Source: Longimicrobium terrae (GTDB lineage: Bacteria; Gemmatimonadota; Gemmatimonadetes; Longimicrobiales; Longimicrobiaceae). Taken from it: a stretch of 64,000 nt of DNA. Below the pieces are notes generated by a model. That model did not search any database. It was given only the letters and a program-made list of their open reading frames with translations, and had not been told where the DNA came from. Below are positions 35,395 to 45,406 of the stretch, piece by piece. The stretch spans positions 124,001-188,000 of the forward strand of contig NZ_JACHIA010000003.1 in the NCBI RefSeq assembly GCF_014202995.1, in the 5' to 3' direction. Made by a program: the position numbers and the translations under genes. Numbering within the stretch: the first letter of the stretch is position 1; every line of letters starts with the position of its first letter.

Positions 35395-36438
35395 CTACAG
35401 CGACAGCCGCGCGCCGATGCTGCCGAAGAACGTGCCCTGGTCCGGATCGAAGTCGCTGGTGCTGGGAAAGCCGGCAATGGCGTCGGCGCCCTGCATCCAC
35501 CCCACCTCGCCCACCAGCGAGCCCACCAGCACCGTGTACGACAGGTCCAGGAACGCCGACCAGCGGTCGTTGTCCACCGTGACGTCGTTGAAGCGGTAGA
35601 TCTGCTCCGTGCCCCCGAGGCCCGGGGCGCGGAAGGCGAAGTTGGCGTCCGTGTCGAACTGGTCGTATCCGACGCCGAGGGTGGCGCCGAGCCCCAGGAG
35701 GCGCTTGCTGGCTGCCAGCCGCCCGCTCCAGTTCGTCAGCCCGAAGCCGAGTTCGCCGAAGTCGCCGCCCGCCGCGCACGTGCTCTGGTTGCCCGAGGTC
35801 ACAACCTCCGTCCCCTCGCACACCTCGCCGAAGCGCACGTCGCCCAGGTCGCGGTACATCAGCGAAAGGGACACGCCCGGCGTGACGAACGATTCGCGCA
35901 CCAGCCCCACGCGCGCGCCCGCGCCCCAGGAGTACGCGTTGTCGCCGAAGTCGTCGCCGGCGAGGGAAAGCGGGAGCACCGTCACGCTCCCCAGCAGGTC
36001 TATGGCGCCGAATCCGCCGATCATGGGCGCCACGCTGAAGCCCTGCGTGAGGCCGACGGAAACATTCGCGCCCACGGCCGGGGCCGGCACGCTGAACTCG
36101 TCCGTCTGCACCTCGCCGCCGCTCGTGCGCACGTCGCGGATGTCGGGAAGGCGCGCGCCCACCACGTTCACGCGGCCGGTAAGGCTCACGCGCGGCAGAA
36201 TGCCCAGCCGCACGCCGCCGGTGCTGGCCGTGCCCAGCGTGGGGTTGCCGCCCGCCAGCAGAATGCCCAGCTGCGGCTGCGCGGCGTCCACGGCCTGCGC
36301 CACCGCGGCGCAGCGGCCGCCCACCTCGGACTTGGAAAAGCTGGCGCACACCGACTCGATGTTGCCCTGCGCGGCGAGCGGGCTCGCGATCAGCGCGGCC
36401 GCCGCGGCCGAAATCATCCACCGGTTGGTCATGGTCAT
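35395..36438 (-). CDS. outer-membrane beta-barrel protein
   Basis: 347 residues. Signal peptide with cleavage after SPLAAQ (about 24), then many alternating short beta strands such as LGILPRVSLTGRVNVVGAR, the porin-like pattern of outer-membrane barrels; ends SIGARLSL. No family recognised; four Cys could form two disulfides. ATG 36438 overlaps the purM TGA (ATGA), giving an unusual coupling between a purine enzyme and a surface protein. Confidence 0.7.
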   Translation of the reverse strand: MTMTNRWMISAAAAALIASPLAAQGNIESVCASFSKSEVGGRCAAVAQAVDAAQPQLGILLAGGNPTLGTASTGGVRLGILPRVSLTGRVNVVGARLPDIRDVRTSGGEVQTDEFSVPAPAVGANVSVGLTQGFSVAPMIGGFGAIDLLGSVTVLPLSLAGDDFGDNAYSWGAGARVGLVRESFVTPGVSLSLMYRDLGDVRFGEVCEGTEVVTSGNQSTCAAGGDFGELGFGLTNWSGRLAASKRLLGLGATLGVGYDQFDTDANFAFRAPGLGGTEQIYRFNDVTVDNDRWSAFLDLSYTVLVGSLVGEVGWMQGADAIAGFPSTSDFDPDQGTFFGSIGARLSL

Positions 36439-37478
36439 TCTCCGCTCAGAATCACGTCACGCGCGCCGGGAACGATCTCCCCCGCGATCCACGCCGTTTC
36501 CCCCGCCGCAGCCAGGTCGCGCACCACCGCGTCCGCGTCCGGCGCGGGTACCACGGCCGCCATCCCCACGCCCATGTTGAAGGCGCGGAACATCTCGTCG
36601 CGCGCCACCCCGCCCTCGCGCCGCAGCACGCGAAAGACGGAGGGCACCGTCCAACTGGACAGGTCGAACCGCGCCGCGGCGCCGTCCGGCAGAATGCGCG
36701 GCACGTTGTCCACCAGCCCGCCGCCGGTGATGTGCGCCAGCCCGCGGATGCGTCCAGCCTCGATCAGCGGATACAACGATCGCAGGTAGGATTTGTGGAC
36801 ACGCAGCAGCACGTCGGCCACGCTCCCCTCCTCCTCCGGAAAGGCGTCATCCACCCCCAGCCCCATGCGGTCGAAGACGATGCGGCGGGCCAGCGAGTAG
36901 CCGTTGGTGTGCAGGCCATTCGACGCAACGGCGACGATGGCGTCGCCGGGCCGGATGGCGCGCCCGTCCAGCACGCGGTCCTCTTCCACCATCCCCACGA
37001 TGGTCCCCGCGAGGTCGTACTCCCCCGCGGTGTACATGTCGGGCATCTCCGCCGTTTCCCCGCCCAGCAGCGCGCAGCCGTTGGCCCGGCACCCGCGCGC
37101 CACACCGGAAACCAGTTCCTCCACCACGCCCGGCTCCAGCTTTCCGACGCCGACGTAGTCCAGAAAGAAGAGCGGTTTCGCGCCTTGAACAAGGATGTCG
37201 TTGACGCAGTGGTTCACCAGGTCCTCGCCCACCGTGCCGTGCCGGCCGGCCATGAACGCGACCTTGAGCTTGGTGCCCACGCCGTCCGTGGACGCCACCA
37301 GCACCGGCTGCTTGGCGTCGCGCGGCACGCGGTACAGCCCGCCGAACGAGCCCAGCTCGGAAAGGGTGTCGGGCGTGGCGGTGGAGCGCACCATCGCCGC
37401 GACCCCCTTCATGGCCTGGTGCGCGGCGTCGATGTCGACGCCAGCGGCGGCATAGCTGAGTCCGGGCTGCTCAGACAC
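36435..37478 (-). CDS. purM: phosphoribosylformylglycinamidine cyclo-ligase (AIR synthase)
   Basis: 347 residues, standard. Fifth step of purine synthesis: FGAM plus ATP to AIR. Conserved YAAAGVDIDAA, STDGVGTKLKVAF, CALLGGETAEMPDMY, GDAIVAVASNGLHTNGYSLA and HITGGGLVDNVPRILP are present. GTG 37478 overlaps the pfkB-like stop by 8 bases. Intact. Confidence 0.96.
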   Translation of the reverse strand: MSEQPGLSYAAAGVDIDAAHQAMKGVAAMVRSTATPDTLSELGSFGGLYRVPRDAKQPVLVASTDGVGTKLKVAFMAGRHGTVGEDLVNHCVNDILVQGAKPLFFLDYVGVGKLEPGVVEELVSGVARGCRANGCALLGGETAEMPDMYTAGEYDLAGTIVGMVEEDRVLDGRAIRPGDAIVAVASNGLHTNGYSLARRIVFDRMGLGVDDAFPEEEGSVADVLLRVHKSYLRSLYPLIEAGRIRGLAHITGGGLVDNVPRILPDGAAARFDLSSWTVPSVFRVLRREGGVARDEMFRAFNMGVGMAAVVPAPDADAVVRDLAAAGETAWIAGEIVPGARDVILSGE

Positions 37479-38394
37479 CGGCGTTCACCGGGAGCTCAAA
37501 GACCGTCATCTGGTGGAACTGGCGGGTGCGCTCCTCGATCTCCTCGGCCGTAAGGTCCTTGAAGCGTTCGATGGAGAACGCCTCGACCGCGTACGAGCCC
37601 AGCACCGAGCCGTAGATCATGGCGCGGCGCAGGTCCGCGTCTTCCAGCCCGCCGGACTTGGCCACGTGCGCCATGAATCCGCCCGCGAACGCGTCGCCCG
37701 CGCCGGTGGGATCAAAAACGAGTTCCAGCGGAAAGCCGGGGGCGAAGAAGGTGGAGTTGGGCGTGAACAGGATGGCGCCGTGCTCGCCCTTCTTGATGAT
37801 CAGGTAGCGGGGGCCGCGGTCCATGATCCACCGGGCGGCCTTGGTGAGGTTGTGCTCGCCGGAAAGCTGGCGCGCCTCGGCGTCGTTCACCATCAGCAGG
37901 TCCACGCGCTTGAGCAGGTCCAGCAGGCGCGTGTGCTTGATCTCGATCCACAGATTCATGGTGTCGCACGCCACGAACTTCGGCTTGCGCACCTGGTCCA
38001 GCACGCCGATCTGCAGGTCCGGATCGATGTTGCCCAGGAACACCCACTCCGCGTCCCGGAACTGCTCGGGGATCTTGGGGGCGAAGTCGGCGAACACGCC
38101 CAGGCGCGTTTCCAGCGTTTCGCGCGAGTTCAGGTCGTAGCTGTACACGCCCGACCAGCGGAAGCTTTCGCCCGCCGCGGTTTCCAGCCCGGCCAGGTCC
38201 ACGCCGCGCTCCGCCAGAAAGGCGAGGGCGTCCGTGGGATAGTCGTCGCCCACCACGCCCACCAGCTGCACGGGGTGAAGCAGCGAGGCCGCGGCGGAAA
38301 AGAAGGTGGCCGAACCGCCCAGCGCGTCTTCTGCGCGGCCGAACGGGGTTTCGACGGTGTCGAGCGCTACGCTGCCGACGACAAGAAGGGACAT
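37471..38394 (-). CDS. PfkB family carbohydrate kinase
   Basis: 307 residues. ATP-dependent sugar or nucleoside kinase: LGGSATFFSAAASLL near the start and the C-terminal DPTGAGDAFAGGFMAHVA with the catalytic Asp and anion hole. Could be an adenosine or ribose-type kinase; substrate not assignable. ATG 38394. Followed by purM with an 8-base overlap, which fits purine or nucleoside metabolism but does not prove it. Confidence 0.87.
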   Translation of the reverse strand: MSLLVVGSVALDTVETPFGRAEDALGGSATFFSAAASLLHPVQLVGVVGDDYPTDALAFLAERGVDLAGLETAAGESFRWSGVYSYDLNSRETLETRLGVFADFAPKIPEQFRDAEWVFLGNIDPDLQIGVLDQVRKPKFVACDTMNLWIEIKHTRLLDLLKRVDLLMVNDAEARQLSGEHNLTKAARWIMDRGPRYLIIKKGEHGAILFTPNSTFFAPGFPLELVFDPTGAGDAFAGGFMAHVAKSGGLEDADLRRAMIYGSVLGSYAVEAFSIERFKDLTAEEIEERTRQFHQMTVFELPVNAGV

Positions 38395-38934
38395 GGGTCC
38401 GCTGTATCGGTGGATGGTCCGCACCCGCTCATGCGCGGGCGCGGGCAGTGAATTTGTGTTGATGAAAAGCGCCGCGGGGAGCCCTCACCCCGCGTGCTGC
38501 GCACGACGACCCTCTCCCACGAACGGATGTGGGAGAGGGAGCACACCCCAGAAGCGTGTGCTCCGGACAGGTCCGCGGCGGCGGGCTCCCCCTCCCCCCG
38601 GCCCCCTCGCCCCGCAAGCGGGGGAGGGAGAGAACTCAGCGCCGAGGCGGATCATGCCACGGAGGGCGATCTGTCGAGCGGTTGAAGCCCCGATCGTGGA
38701 CGCGACAGCGGCCGCGAGTCGGGGCTTGGCGCTTTTTGAGCGGCGGATTCATCCGCTCAGGAGACCGTCCGCCGCGCCACGCTCTGCCTCCCGCACCGCA
38801 TCCCGCGCCGCGACTCCGCTCACGCCTGATCTTCCACCACCCGCGCCGAATCCGCCGCCGCGAACAACCCTCCCCCAGTCCGTTTTGGGGGAGGGTGGGC
38901 CGGTGGTGCCGGCCCGGGTGGGGGCCGCCGTGAA
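38395..38934. repeat. intergenic repeat block 6 (A-B-C-D modules)
   Basis: The most complete set: A in reverse (38481-38548), B (about 38588-38645), C (38682-38762) and D (38870-38932; CCTCCCCCAGTCCGTTTTGG stem then GGGCCGGTGGTGCCGGCCC). D ends two bases before the argS stop codon. No gene is supported. Confidence 0.85.
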
Positions 38935-40641
38935 CTACGCCGCCTGCGCCTCGGCCGCGGGCTCTTCGTCGCGGTCCATGCGCTCCGGCGCGCTGATCCC
39001 CAGCACCGACAGGCCGTTGCGCAGCACCGTCTGCACGCCGCGGGCAAGCACCAACCGCGCGCGCGACTGCTCCGGCGACACGTCCGCGCCGATCACGCGC
39101 AGCGACGCGTCGCGGTTCCCCGCGTGGTACCACGAGTTCACCGCGCCCGCCACTTCTTCCAGGTACGAGCAGATGGAGTGCGGCGTGTGCGCCTCCGCCG
39201 AAATCGCGACTTCCTCGGGAAAGCGCATCATCAGCTTCACCAGGTCCGTCTCCGACTCGTGCGCCAGCAGCCCCAGGTCTGCCGACGCCGGATCCAGCGT
39301 GGACGCATCCACCTCCGCGCGGCGGAAAATGGACGACATGCGCGCGTAGGCGTACTGGACCTTGTAGACCGGGTTGCGGTCCGACTGCTCCAGCGCCAGA
39401 TCCAGATCGAACGTCAGCTGCGCCTCGGCGCGGCGCATCAGAAAGAAGTAGCGCGCCACATCCACGCCCACTTCGTCGTACAGCTCGCGCATGGTGACGT
39501 AGTCGCCCGCGCGCTTGCTGAACTTGACCTCCTGGCCGCCGCGCATCACCAGCACCATCTGGTGCAGCACGTACTCGGGATAGCCGGTGGGCAGCCCCAG
39601 CGCCTGCAGCCCGGCGCGCACGCGGGCCGTGGTGCCGTGGTGATCGCTCCCCTGCACGTTGATGGCGCGATGGAACCCGCGCTCCCACTTGGTGACGTGG
39701 TAGGCCACGTCCGGCAGAAAGTACGTGGGATGTCCGGTGCTCTTGACCATCACGCGGTCCTTGTCGTCACCGAACTCCGTCGTCTTCAGCCAGACGGCGC
39801 CGTCCTTCTCGTACACGTACCCCGTCTCGCGCAGGCGGCGGATGGTATCCTCCACCCGGCCGCCGCTGTACAGCGACGATTCCAGGAAGTACTCGTCGAA
39901 GCGGACGCCGAAGCCGTCCAGGTCGCGGTTCTGCTCCTCGCGCAGCACGCGGACGGCGTACACGCGCATGGCGTCCATCGCCTCGGGCCCGTCATCGCCC
40001 TTGAAGCGCTCGCCGTGCTCGGCCACCATCTGCTGCGCGATTTCGCCCACGTAGCTGCCGTGGTAGCCGTCCGCGGGAAACTCGATCTCGGCGCCCACGG
40101 CCTGCTGGTAGCGGGCCCACACGCTGCGGGCCAGCTTGTTGATCTGCTCGCCCGCGTCGTTGTAGTAGAACTCGCGGTGCACCTTCCACCCGGACCACGC
40201 CAGCAGTTCGCTCACGGCGTCGCCCAGCGCGGCCTGCCGCCCGTGGCCGATGTGCAGCGGCCCGGTGGGGTTGGCGGAGACGAACTCCACATTCACGGCG
40301 CGCCCCTGCCCCGCGTCGGACCGGCCGAACGCGTCGCCTTCCGTGACGATGCGGGCCAGTCCGTCGCGCACGTAGCCGGTGGACAGGCGGAAGTTGATGA
40401 ACCCCGGCCCGGCCACCTCGGCGCTGCTGATGCCCGCGGCCGCGTGGTCGATGCGTTCCACCAGGTCGTCCGCGATCTGCCGCGGCGAACGGCGCAGCGC
40501 CTTGCTGAGCGTCATGGCCACGTTGGTGGCCCAGTCGCCGTGCTCCGGGTGGCGCGGGCGCTCCAGGGCGACGGAGGGCGATTCCACGCCCATGCTGGCC
40601 AGGGCGCGTTCGATCTCCGCCTGCAGCGTATCTACGGCCAT
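38935..40641 (-). CDS. argS: arginyl-tRNA synthetase
   Basis: 568 residues. Class I synthetase: N-terminal Add1 domain, HIGHGR (130-135), KFSKRAGDYVT as the KMSKS-like loop, and the DALR anticodon-binding domain at the C-terminus. The last ~20 residues are an Ala/Glu-rich tail. ATG 40641. Preceded directly by the FmdB-type gene, same promoter at 41013-41041. Confidence 0.96.
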   Translation of the reverse strand: MAVDTLQAEIERALASMGVESPSVALERPRHPEHGDWATNVAMTLSKALRRSPRQIADDLVERIDHAAAGISSAEVAGPGFINFRLSTGYVRDGLARIVTEGDAFGRSDAGQGRAVNVEFVSANPTGPLHIGHGRQAALGDAVSELLAWSGWKVHREFYYNDAGEQINKLARSVWARYQQAVGAEIEFPADGYHGSYVGEIAQQMVAEHGERFKGDDGPEAMDAMRVYAVRVLREEQNRDLDGFGVRFDEYFLESSLYSGGRVEDTIRRLRETGYVYEKDGAVWLKTTEFGDDKDRVMVKSTGHPTYFLPDVAYHVTKWERGFHRAINVQGSDHHGTTARVRAGLQALGLPTGYPEYVLHQMVLVMRGGQEVKFSKRAGDYVTMRELYDEVGVDVARYFFLMRRAEAQLTFDLDLALEQSDRNPVYKVQYAYARMSSIFRRAEVDASTLDPASADLGLLAHESETDLVKLMMRFPEEVAISAEAHTPHSICSYLEEVAGAVNSWYHAGNRDASLRVIGADVSPEQSRARLVLARGVQTVLRNGLSVLGISAPERMDRDEEPAAEAQAA

Positions 40642-40962
40642 CTACTCGCTCTTGGGGCTCGGCTTGGATGCGGGCGCGGCGGCGGGCGCCGACTCGGCGG
40701 GCTTGGCCGCGGGCGCGTCGGACGCGGGCGCGCTGGACGAGCCGCCCTTGTCGCTTTCGGCGGCCTTCTTGTAGCCTTCGCCGCGCTGGTAGTCTGTGAT
40801 GTAGAAGCCGCTGCCCTTGAACACCAGGCCGGCGCCGGCGGAAATGCGGCGCGGCGTCGGCGTTCCGCAGGCCGGACAATCGGCCACGGGCTCGTCGGAC
40901 ATCTTCTGGAACTTCTCGAAGTCGTTGCCGCAGTTGGGGCAGCGATATTCGTACGTGGGCAT
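40642..40962 (-). CDS. FmdB-type zinc-ribbon regulatory protein
   Basis: 106 residues. MPTYEYRCPNCGNDFEKFQ then CPACGTP is the FmdB (CxxC_CxxC_SSSS) zinc ribbon; the C-terminus is a low-complexity Ala/Pro/Ser tail. Members are small zinc proteins of uncertain function, often near translation genes. ATG 40962, stop directly adjacent to argS start. Confidence 0.85.
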   Translation of the reverse strand: MPTYEYRCPNCGNDFEKFQKMSDEPVADCPACGTPTPRRISAGAGLVFKGSGFYITDYQRGEGYKKAAESDKGGSSSAPASDAPAAKPAESAPAAAPASKPSPKSE

Positions 40963-41012
40963 CCTGCGTTCCTGCCTGCGAGTGCTTGTACCAATTCGTC
41001 ACAAACCCGCGT

Positions 41013-41041
41013 AACGTACCATCCGGAGCCGTGTGGGGCAA
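41013..41041 (-). promoter_or_regulatory. promoter of the FmdB-argS operon
   Basis: On the minus strand TTGCCC (41036-41041) and TACGTT (41013-41018) are 17 bases apart. The start should fall near 41006, about 40 bases before the FmdB ATG. Confidence 0.6.
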
Positions 41042-41816
41042 CAGAAGTGCGTGAGTGCGGGGTGCGTGAGTGCGTGAGTGCGAACGGAAGTGCCCGGTGC
41101 CTGGTGCCCGGTGGGATGGCGGAGTTTGCGGGCGGCCCCCACCCGGGCCGGCACCACCGGCCCACCCTCCCCCAAAAAAGACTGGGGGAGGGTTGGGGCG
41201 CGGCGGCGGGTTCGGTGCCGGGAAGCGGAGTTGGGCGCGGCGGCGAATATCTGGAGCCAATAATCCGCCGCTCAACAGCGGGACCCCCTGACCCGGCGCT
41301 ATTCGCGCGCCGTCCGGAGCTTTAACCGGAACGGACCCGCCCGTGGGTGCTGAAGTCGGCCACCGCGCTGAGGTCTCCCCCTCCCCCGCTTGCGGGGCGA
41401 GGGGGCCGGGGGGAGGGGGAGCTCGCCGTCGCGCCGAACTGTCCGGAGCACACGATTCGGGTGTGTGCTCCCTCTCCCACATCCGTTCGTGGGAGAGGGT
41501 CGCCGTGCGCAGCACGCGGGGTGAGGGCCCCAGCCGGCGGCTCCGCGCCGAAGCCCGCCACCGCGCTGAGGTCTCCCCCTCTCCCGCTTGCGGGAGAGGG
41601 GGCCGGGGGGAGAGGGCTGCCCGCCGCCGCGCCAAACTGTCCGGAGCACACGATCCAGCAGTTCTCCCCTCCCGTGCGCCGTTTGCACACGGTCGCCGGG
41701 GTCAGGTGACGGATGCGCGCCGGGCCGGCCCGCCGCTATTCATCCATCTGATCCGCCATCCGCGCGAACAATCCCGGTACGAGCGGGTTCGTCCCCCCAC
41801 CACAAGCATCGACCCC
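41042..41816. repeat. intergenic repeat block 7 (E-D-C-B-A-B modules)
   Basis: No gene is supported in 775 bases. Element E (41046-41112, GTGCGTGAGTGCG-type units), D in reverse (41131-41195), a degenerate C in reverse (about 41255-41325), B in reverse (41364-41425), A (41461-41529) and B in reverse (41558-41625). Densest repeat block of the window; spurious long open frames cross it. Confidence 0.85.
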
Positions 41817-43172
41817 ATGAAAATCCGCATCCGCGTCCCCGCCACGATCGCGGCCGCGCTGGCGTGCATCACGGTCGCGCGCGGCGCACACGCGCAACCG
41901 GGCACGCCGCCGGGCGACGATCCCGTCATCCTCATCCACGCGGGGCGGCTGTTCGACAGCGAGCGCGGGGTGATGCTGCAGAACCGCGACATCCTCATCC
42001 GCGGAACGCGCATCGAACAGGTGGGCGCGGGGCTTCCGGTTCCCGCCGGCGCGCGGGAGATCGACCTGCGCAATCGCACGGTGCTCCCCGGCCTGATCGA
42101 CGCGCACACGCACCTGCTGCAATCCATCCGCCCCACCCTGCGCGACACCGAAACCGAGCAGATGGTGGTGCAGGCCGTGATGGAGGGCACGCCGCTGCGC
42201 GCGCTCCGCGGCGGCGCGCGGGCGGGCGCCTACCTGCGCGCCGGGTTCACCACCGTCCGCGATCTGGGCAACTCCGGCCGCTTCGGCGACGCCGCGCTGG
42301 CCACGGCCATCCGCGAGGGGAGCGTGGACGGGCCGCGCATGTTCTTTTCCGGCCCCGGGCTGAGCCCCGAGGGCGGGCAGTACGTGGGTGTGCTGGCGGA
42401 GCATCCGGAGATCGTGGGCAATGACTACCGCATCATCCGCGGCGCCGACGACGGCCGCGCGGCGGTTCGCGAAGCCGCCAACCGCGGCGCGCGCGTCATC
42501 AAGGTGTACGCCGACAACACGCCCAACCGCGCCCGCCTGTCGGCCGATGAACTGCGCGCCGTGGTGGATGAAGCGCGGCGCTCCGGCCTTCCCGTGGCCG
42601 CGCACGCCACGAGCGATGACGCCATCCGGCAGGCGGTGGAGGCGGGCGTGACGACGGTGGAGCACGCGTACGACGCCTCGGACAGCACCTTTCGCCTGAT
42701 GGCGAGCCGCGGCGTGGCGTACGTGCCCACGGAAACGAGCGCCGCGATCCTGGACCGGGCGCTGGAACTGGTGGCCCCGGCGGGCGAGCGGCCGGACAGC
42801 GCGTGGCGCGCCAGCTACCTGGCGCGCGGGTACGACCGCATCCGCCGCGCCATGCAGGCGGGGGTGACGATCGTGGCGGGTTCGGACTTCTATCAGGACT
42901 TCGGAATGCCGCAAGGGGAAGCGTCGCGGCAGATGCTGTTCGCGTACCGGCAGGCCGGGATGCCGGCCGCGCGCGTGCTGCAGGCCGCCACCATCAACGC
43001 CGCCCGCGCTCTGGGCGACGATCGCCTGGGCGCCATCAAGCCCGGCGCATACGCAGACCTGATCGCGGTCGATGGCGATCCGGTGGCGGATTTTGAGGCG
43101 GTTGGCCGCGTGCGGTTCGTGATGAAGAACGGCAAGGTGTATGTGGATGGGGAGAACGCGCCCATCCGCTAG
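41817..43172 (+). CDS. secreted amidohydrolase, metal-dependent
   Basis: 451 residues. Signal peptide (IAAALACITVARGAHAQ). Metal ligands: HxH in LIDAHTHLL, Lys in ARVIKVYAD, His in VAAHATSD and VEHAYD, and Asp in VAGSDFYQDF. Family includes imidazolonepropionase-like amidohydrolases and secreted prolidase-type dipeptidases; substrate unknown. ATG 41817; a longer open frame upstream runs through repeat modules. Intact. Confidence 0.85.
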   Translation: MKIRIRVPATIAAALACITVARGAHAQPGTPPGDDPVILIHAGRLFDSERGVMLQNRDILIRGTRIEQVGAGLPVPAGAREIDLRNRTVLPGLIDAHTHLLQSIRPTLRDTETEQMVVQAVMEGTPLRALRGGARAGAYLRAGFTTVRDLGNSGRFGDAALATAIREGSVDGPRMFFSGPGLSPEGGQYVGVLAEHPEIVGNDYRIIRGADDGRAAVREAANRGARVIKVYADNTPNRARLSADELRAVVDEARRSGLPVAAHATSDDAIRQAVEAGVTTVEHAYDASDSTFRLMASRGVAYVPTETSAAILDRALELVAPAGERPDSAWRASYLARGYDRIRRAMQAGVTIVAGSDFYQDFGMPQGEASRQMLFAYRQAGMPAARVLQAATINAARALGDDRLGAIKPGAYADLIAVDGDPVADFEAVGRVRFVMKNGKVYVDGENAPIR

Positions 43173-43287
43173 GTCCCGCTGAACCGATTGGCGGCGGGCC
43201 GGATGCGGGGTGAAGCACGAACGAGAACCGCAGTTCCGGCACGCATCGCCGGCCGCCGTAACCCGGCGTAACCGGAGACAGATTCGG

Positions 43288-44118
43288 TCAGGAAGACCCC
43301 TGCCAGTCGCGCGCTTCGGCAAGCAGTTGTCGCAGCCGCGCGCCGTCCCCGGCCTCGAGGGCGAGGCGCAGTTCGCGCAGGCGCGCCTCCGCCGCGGCGA
43401 GCGCGGGGGCGAGATGGCCGGCGTTGTCGATGCCGATGTCCGCCCACATCTCCGGCGAACTTCCCGCCAGCCGCGTGACATCGCGCCCGCCGGGGCCCAG
43501 CTCGGCGCGGTCCACGCCGGCATCCGCCAGCGCACCGCCCAGCGCGGACGCCATCAGCTGCGGCAGATGGCTGCTCCACGCGAGACGGCGGTCGTGCTCC
43601 TCCGCGTCCAGCATTTCGGGACGGGCATCCACCATCCGCCACAGCCGCTCCGCCAAGCCGACCGCCTCCTCCGTCGCGGAAGGCGCGGGCGACAGAAAGA
43701 CGCGCGCCCCGGCGAACAGCCCGGCGCGCGACGCCGCCCATCCCGACCGGTGATCGCCGGCGATCGGATGCGATCCCACGAACCGGTCACCGATTCCCAC
43801 CTTTTCCGCCAGCGCCACGATCGACCCCTTGGTGCTGCCGACGTCCGTAACCAGCCGCGCGCCGTGCAGTTCATCGCGCAGTTCGTCCAGCAGTTCACAC
43901 GCCGCCATGACGGGAACGGCGAGGACGACGATCTCCGGCGCGTCATCCGAAAGCGGTTCGGCGATCCTCTGCCCCACCGCCAGGTCGACGGCGGCCGGGT
44001 CGCGGTCCCACACCAGCACGCGCACGCCCCGCGCGGCCAGGTCGCGGGCGAGCGATCCGCCGATCAGCCCCAGGCCAAGGATGGCGACGCTGCCGAACGG
44101 CGGATCGGCGGAAGCCAC
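43288..44118 (-). CDS. tyrA: prephenate dehydrogenase
   Basis: 276 residues. NAD-binding VAILGLGLIGGSLARDL, then VTDVGSTKGSIVALAE and FVGSHPIAGDHRSGWAA are the TyrA signature. Converts prephenate to 4-hydroxyphenylpyruvate. No chorismate mutase domain is fused; that activity is separate at 46975. GTG 44118 lies four bases after the tyrS stop, so the two are co-transcribed. Confidence 0.93.
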   Translation of the reverse strand: MASADPPFGSVAILGLGLIGGSLARDLAARGVRVLVWDRDPAAVDLAVGQRIAEPLSDDAPEIVVLAVPVMAACELLDELRDELHGARLVTDVGSTKGSIVALAEKVGIGDRFVGSHPIAGDHRSGWAASRAGLFAGARVFLSPAPSATEEAVGLAERLWRMVDARPEMLDAEEHDRRLAWSSHLPQLMASALGGALADAGVDRAELGPGGRDVTRLAGSSPEMWADIGIDNAGHLAPALAAAEARLRELRLALEAGDGARLRQLLAEARDWQGSS

Positions 44119-44122
44119 GGCG

Positions 44123-45406
44123 TCAGCCCACCAGGCGAACGACGCGGTTCTCCTTTTTCCCCTTGCGGAGGATCAGGACCTCGCCGTCGATGGCGTCTTC
44201 CGTACGGACGCGCTGGTCCGGCGAACTGACTCGCGCCCCGTTGAGCGAAATGCCGCCGCCGGAAATCAGGCGGCGCGCCTCACCCTTGGACGCGGCGACC
44301 CCCGCCTCGGCCAGCAGGTCTACGATCCCCACGCCCTCGCCGCCGAACCGGTCGCGCGCGGCCTCGGTGCTGGGCACGTCGGCGAACACGTCCAGCAGTT
44401 CCACCGCGGGAAGCTCCTGCGGCGCCGTGCCGCCGAACAGCACGCCCGTGGCGCGTTCCGCGCGGGCCAGCCCCTCGTCGCCGTGGACGAGGCGCGTGAC
44501 CTCCACGGCAAGGCGCCGCTGTCCGCCGCGCGCCGCCGCGTTCGCCTCGTGCTCCTGCACCAGTCCGGCGATCTCGTCCAGCGGCAGAAAGGTGAAGGTC
44601 TTGAGGTAGCGCTCCACGTCGCGGTCTTCCGTATTCAGCCAGAACTGAAAGAAGCGGAAGGGCGAGGTGCGCTCCGCGCTCAGCCACACCGTTCCCGTCT
44701 CCGTCTTGCCGAACTTGGCCCCGCTCGCCGTGGTGATCAGCGGTTGCACGATGCCGTGCGCCTGCTTGCCGCGGGTGCGGCGGATCAGCTCCATCCCGGC
44801 GGTGATGTTGCCCCACTGGTCGCTGCCGCCCACCTGCAGCAGCGCGCCGTAGCGGTCGCTCAGTTCGGCGAAGTCGTACGCCTGCAGCAGCGAGTACGCG
44901 AACTCGGTGACGGACAGCCCGCCTTCCTGCTCCATCCGGCGCGAGACGGAGTCCTTGGCGAGCATGTAGTTGATGGTGAAGTGCTTGCCCACGTCGCGCA
45001 GAAAATCGATCAGCCCCAGGCCGGAGAGCCAGTCGTGGTTGTCCACCATGCGCGCCGCGCCGGGGCCGCTGAAGTCCAGAAAGCGCTCCAGTTCGGCACG
45101 GATGCCGGCGACGTTTTCCATCACCTGCTCGCGCGTCTGCAGCTTGCGCTCGGCCGTCTTGCCGCTGGGATCGCCAATCATCCCCGTCCCGCCACCGACG
45201 AGCGCGATGGGGTTGTGCCCCGCGCGCTGCAGGCGGGCCAGCGCCAGGATCTGCACCAGCGAGCCCACGTGCAGCCCGCTGGCGGTGGGATCGAAGCCGA
45301 TGTACCCGGTCGCCGGCCCCGCGGACAGGAATTCGCGCACACCCTCGCTGCTGCCGTGAACCAGGCCGCGGGCCTCGAGGTCCGCAAAAAAGTCGATCGC
45401 CGCCAT
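44123..45406 (-). CDS. tyrS: tyrosyl-tRNA synthetase
   Basis: 427 residues. HVGS (46-49) replaces HIGH, KFGKT (231-235) is the KMSKS-like loop, GGSDQWGNI binds tyrosine, and the C-terminal S4 domain (ASKGEARRLISGGGISLNG) binds tRNA. Standard length. ATG 45406. Together with tyrA forms a tyrosine unit. No T-box was recognised in front. Confidence 0.97.
   Translation of the reverse strand: MAAIDFFADLEARGLVHGSSEGVREFLSAGPATGYIGFDPTASGLHVGSLVQILALARLQRAGHNPIALVGGGTGMIGDPSGKTAERKLQTREQVMENVAGIRAELERFLDFSGPGAARMVDNHDWLSGLGLIDFLRDVGKHFTINYMLAKDSVSRRMEQEGGLSVTEFAYSLLQAYDFAELSDRYGALLQVGGSDQWGNITAGMELIRRTRGKQAHGIVQPLITTASGAKFGKTETGTVWLSAERTSPFRFFQFWLNTEDRDVERYLKTFTFLPLDEIAGLVQEHEANAAARGGQRRLAVEVTRLVHGDEGLARAERATGVLFGGTAPQELPAVELLDVFADVPSTEAARDRFGGEGVGIVDLLAEAGVAASKGEARRLISGGGISLNGARVSSPDQRVRTEDAIDGEVLILRKGKKENRVVRLVG

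Noticed and set aside
33638-35400. FMN riboswitch upstream of the rib genes
   Set aside because: The expected conserved RFN segments were not found upstream of ribD or ribE.
41343-41816. N-terminal extension of the secreted amidohydrolase
   Set aside because: The longer frame runs through repeat modules A and B; the true signal peptide starts at 41817.
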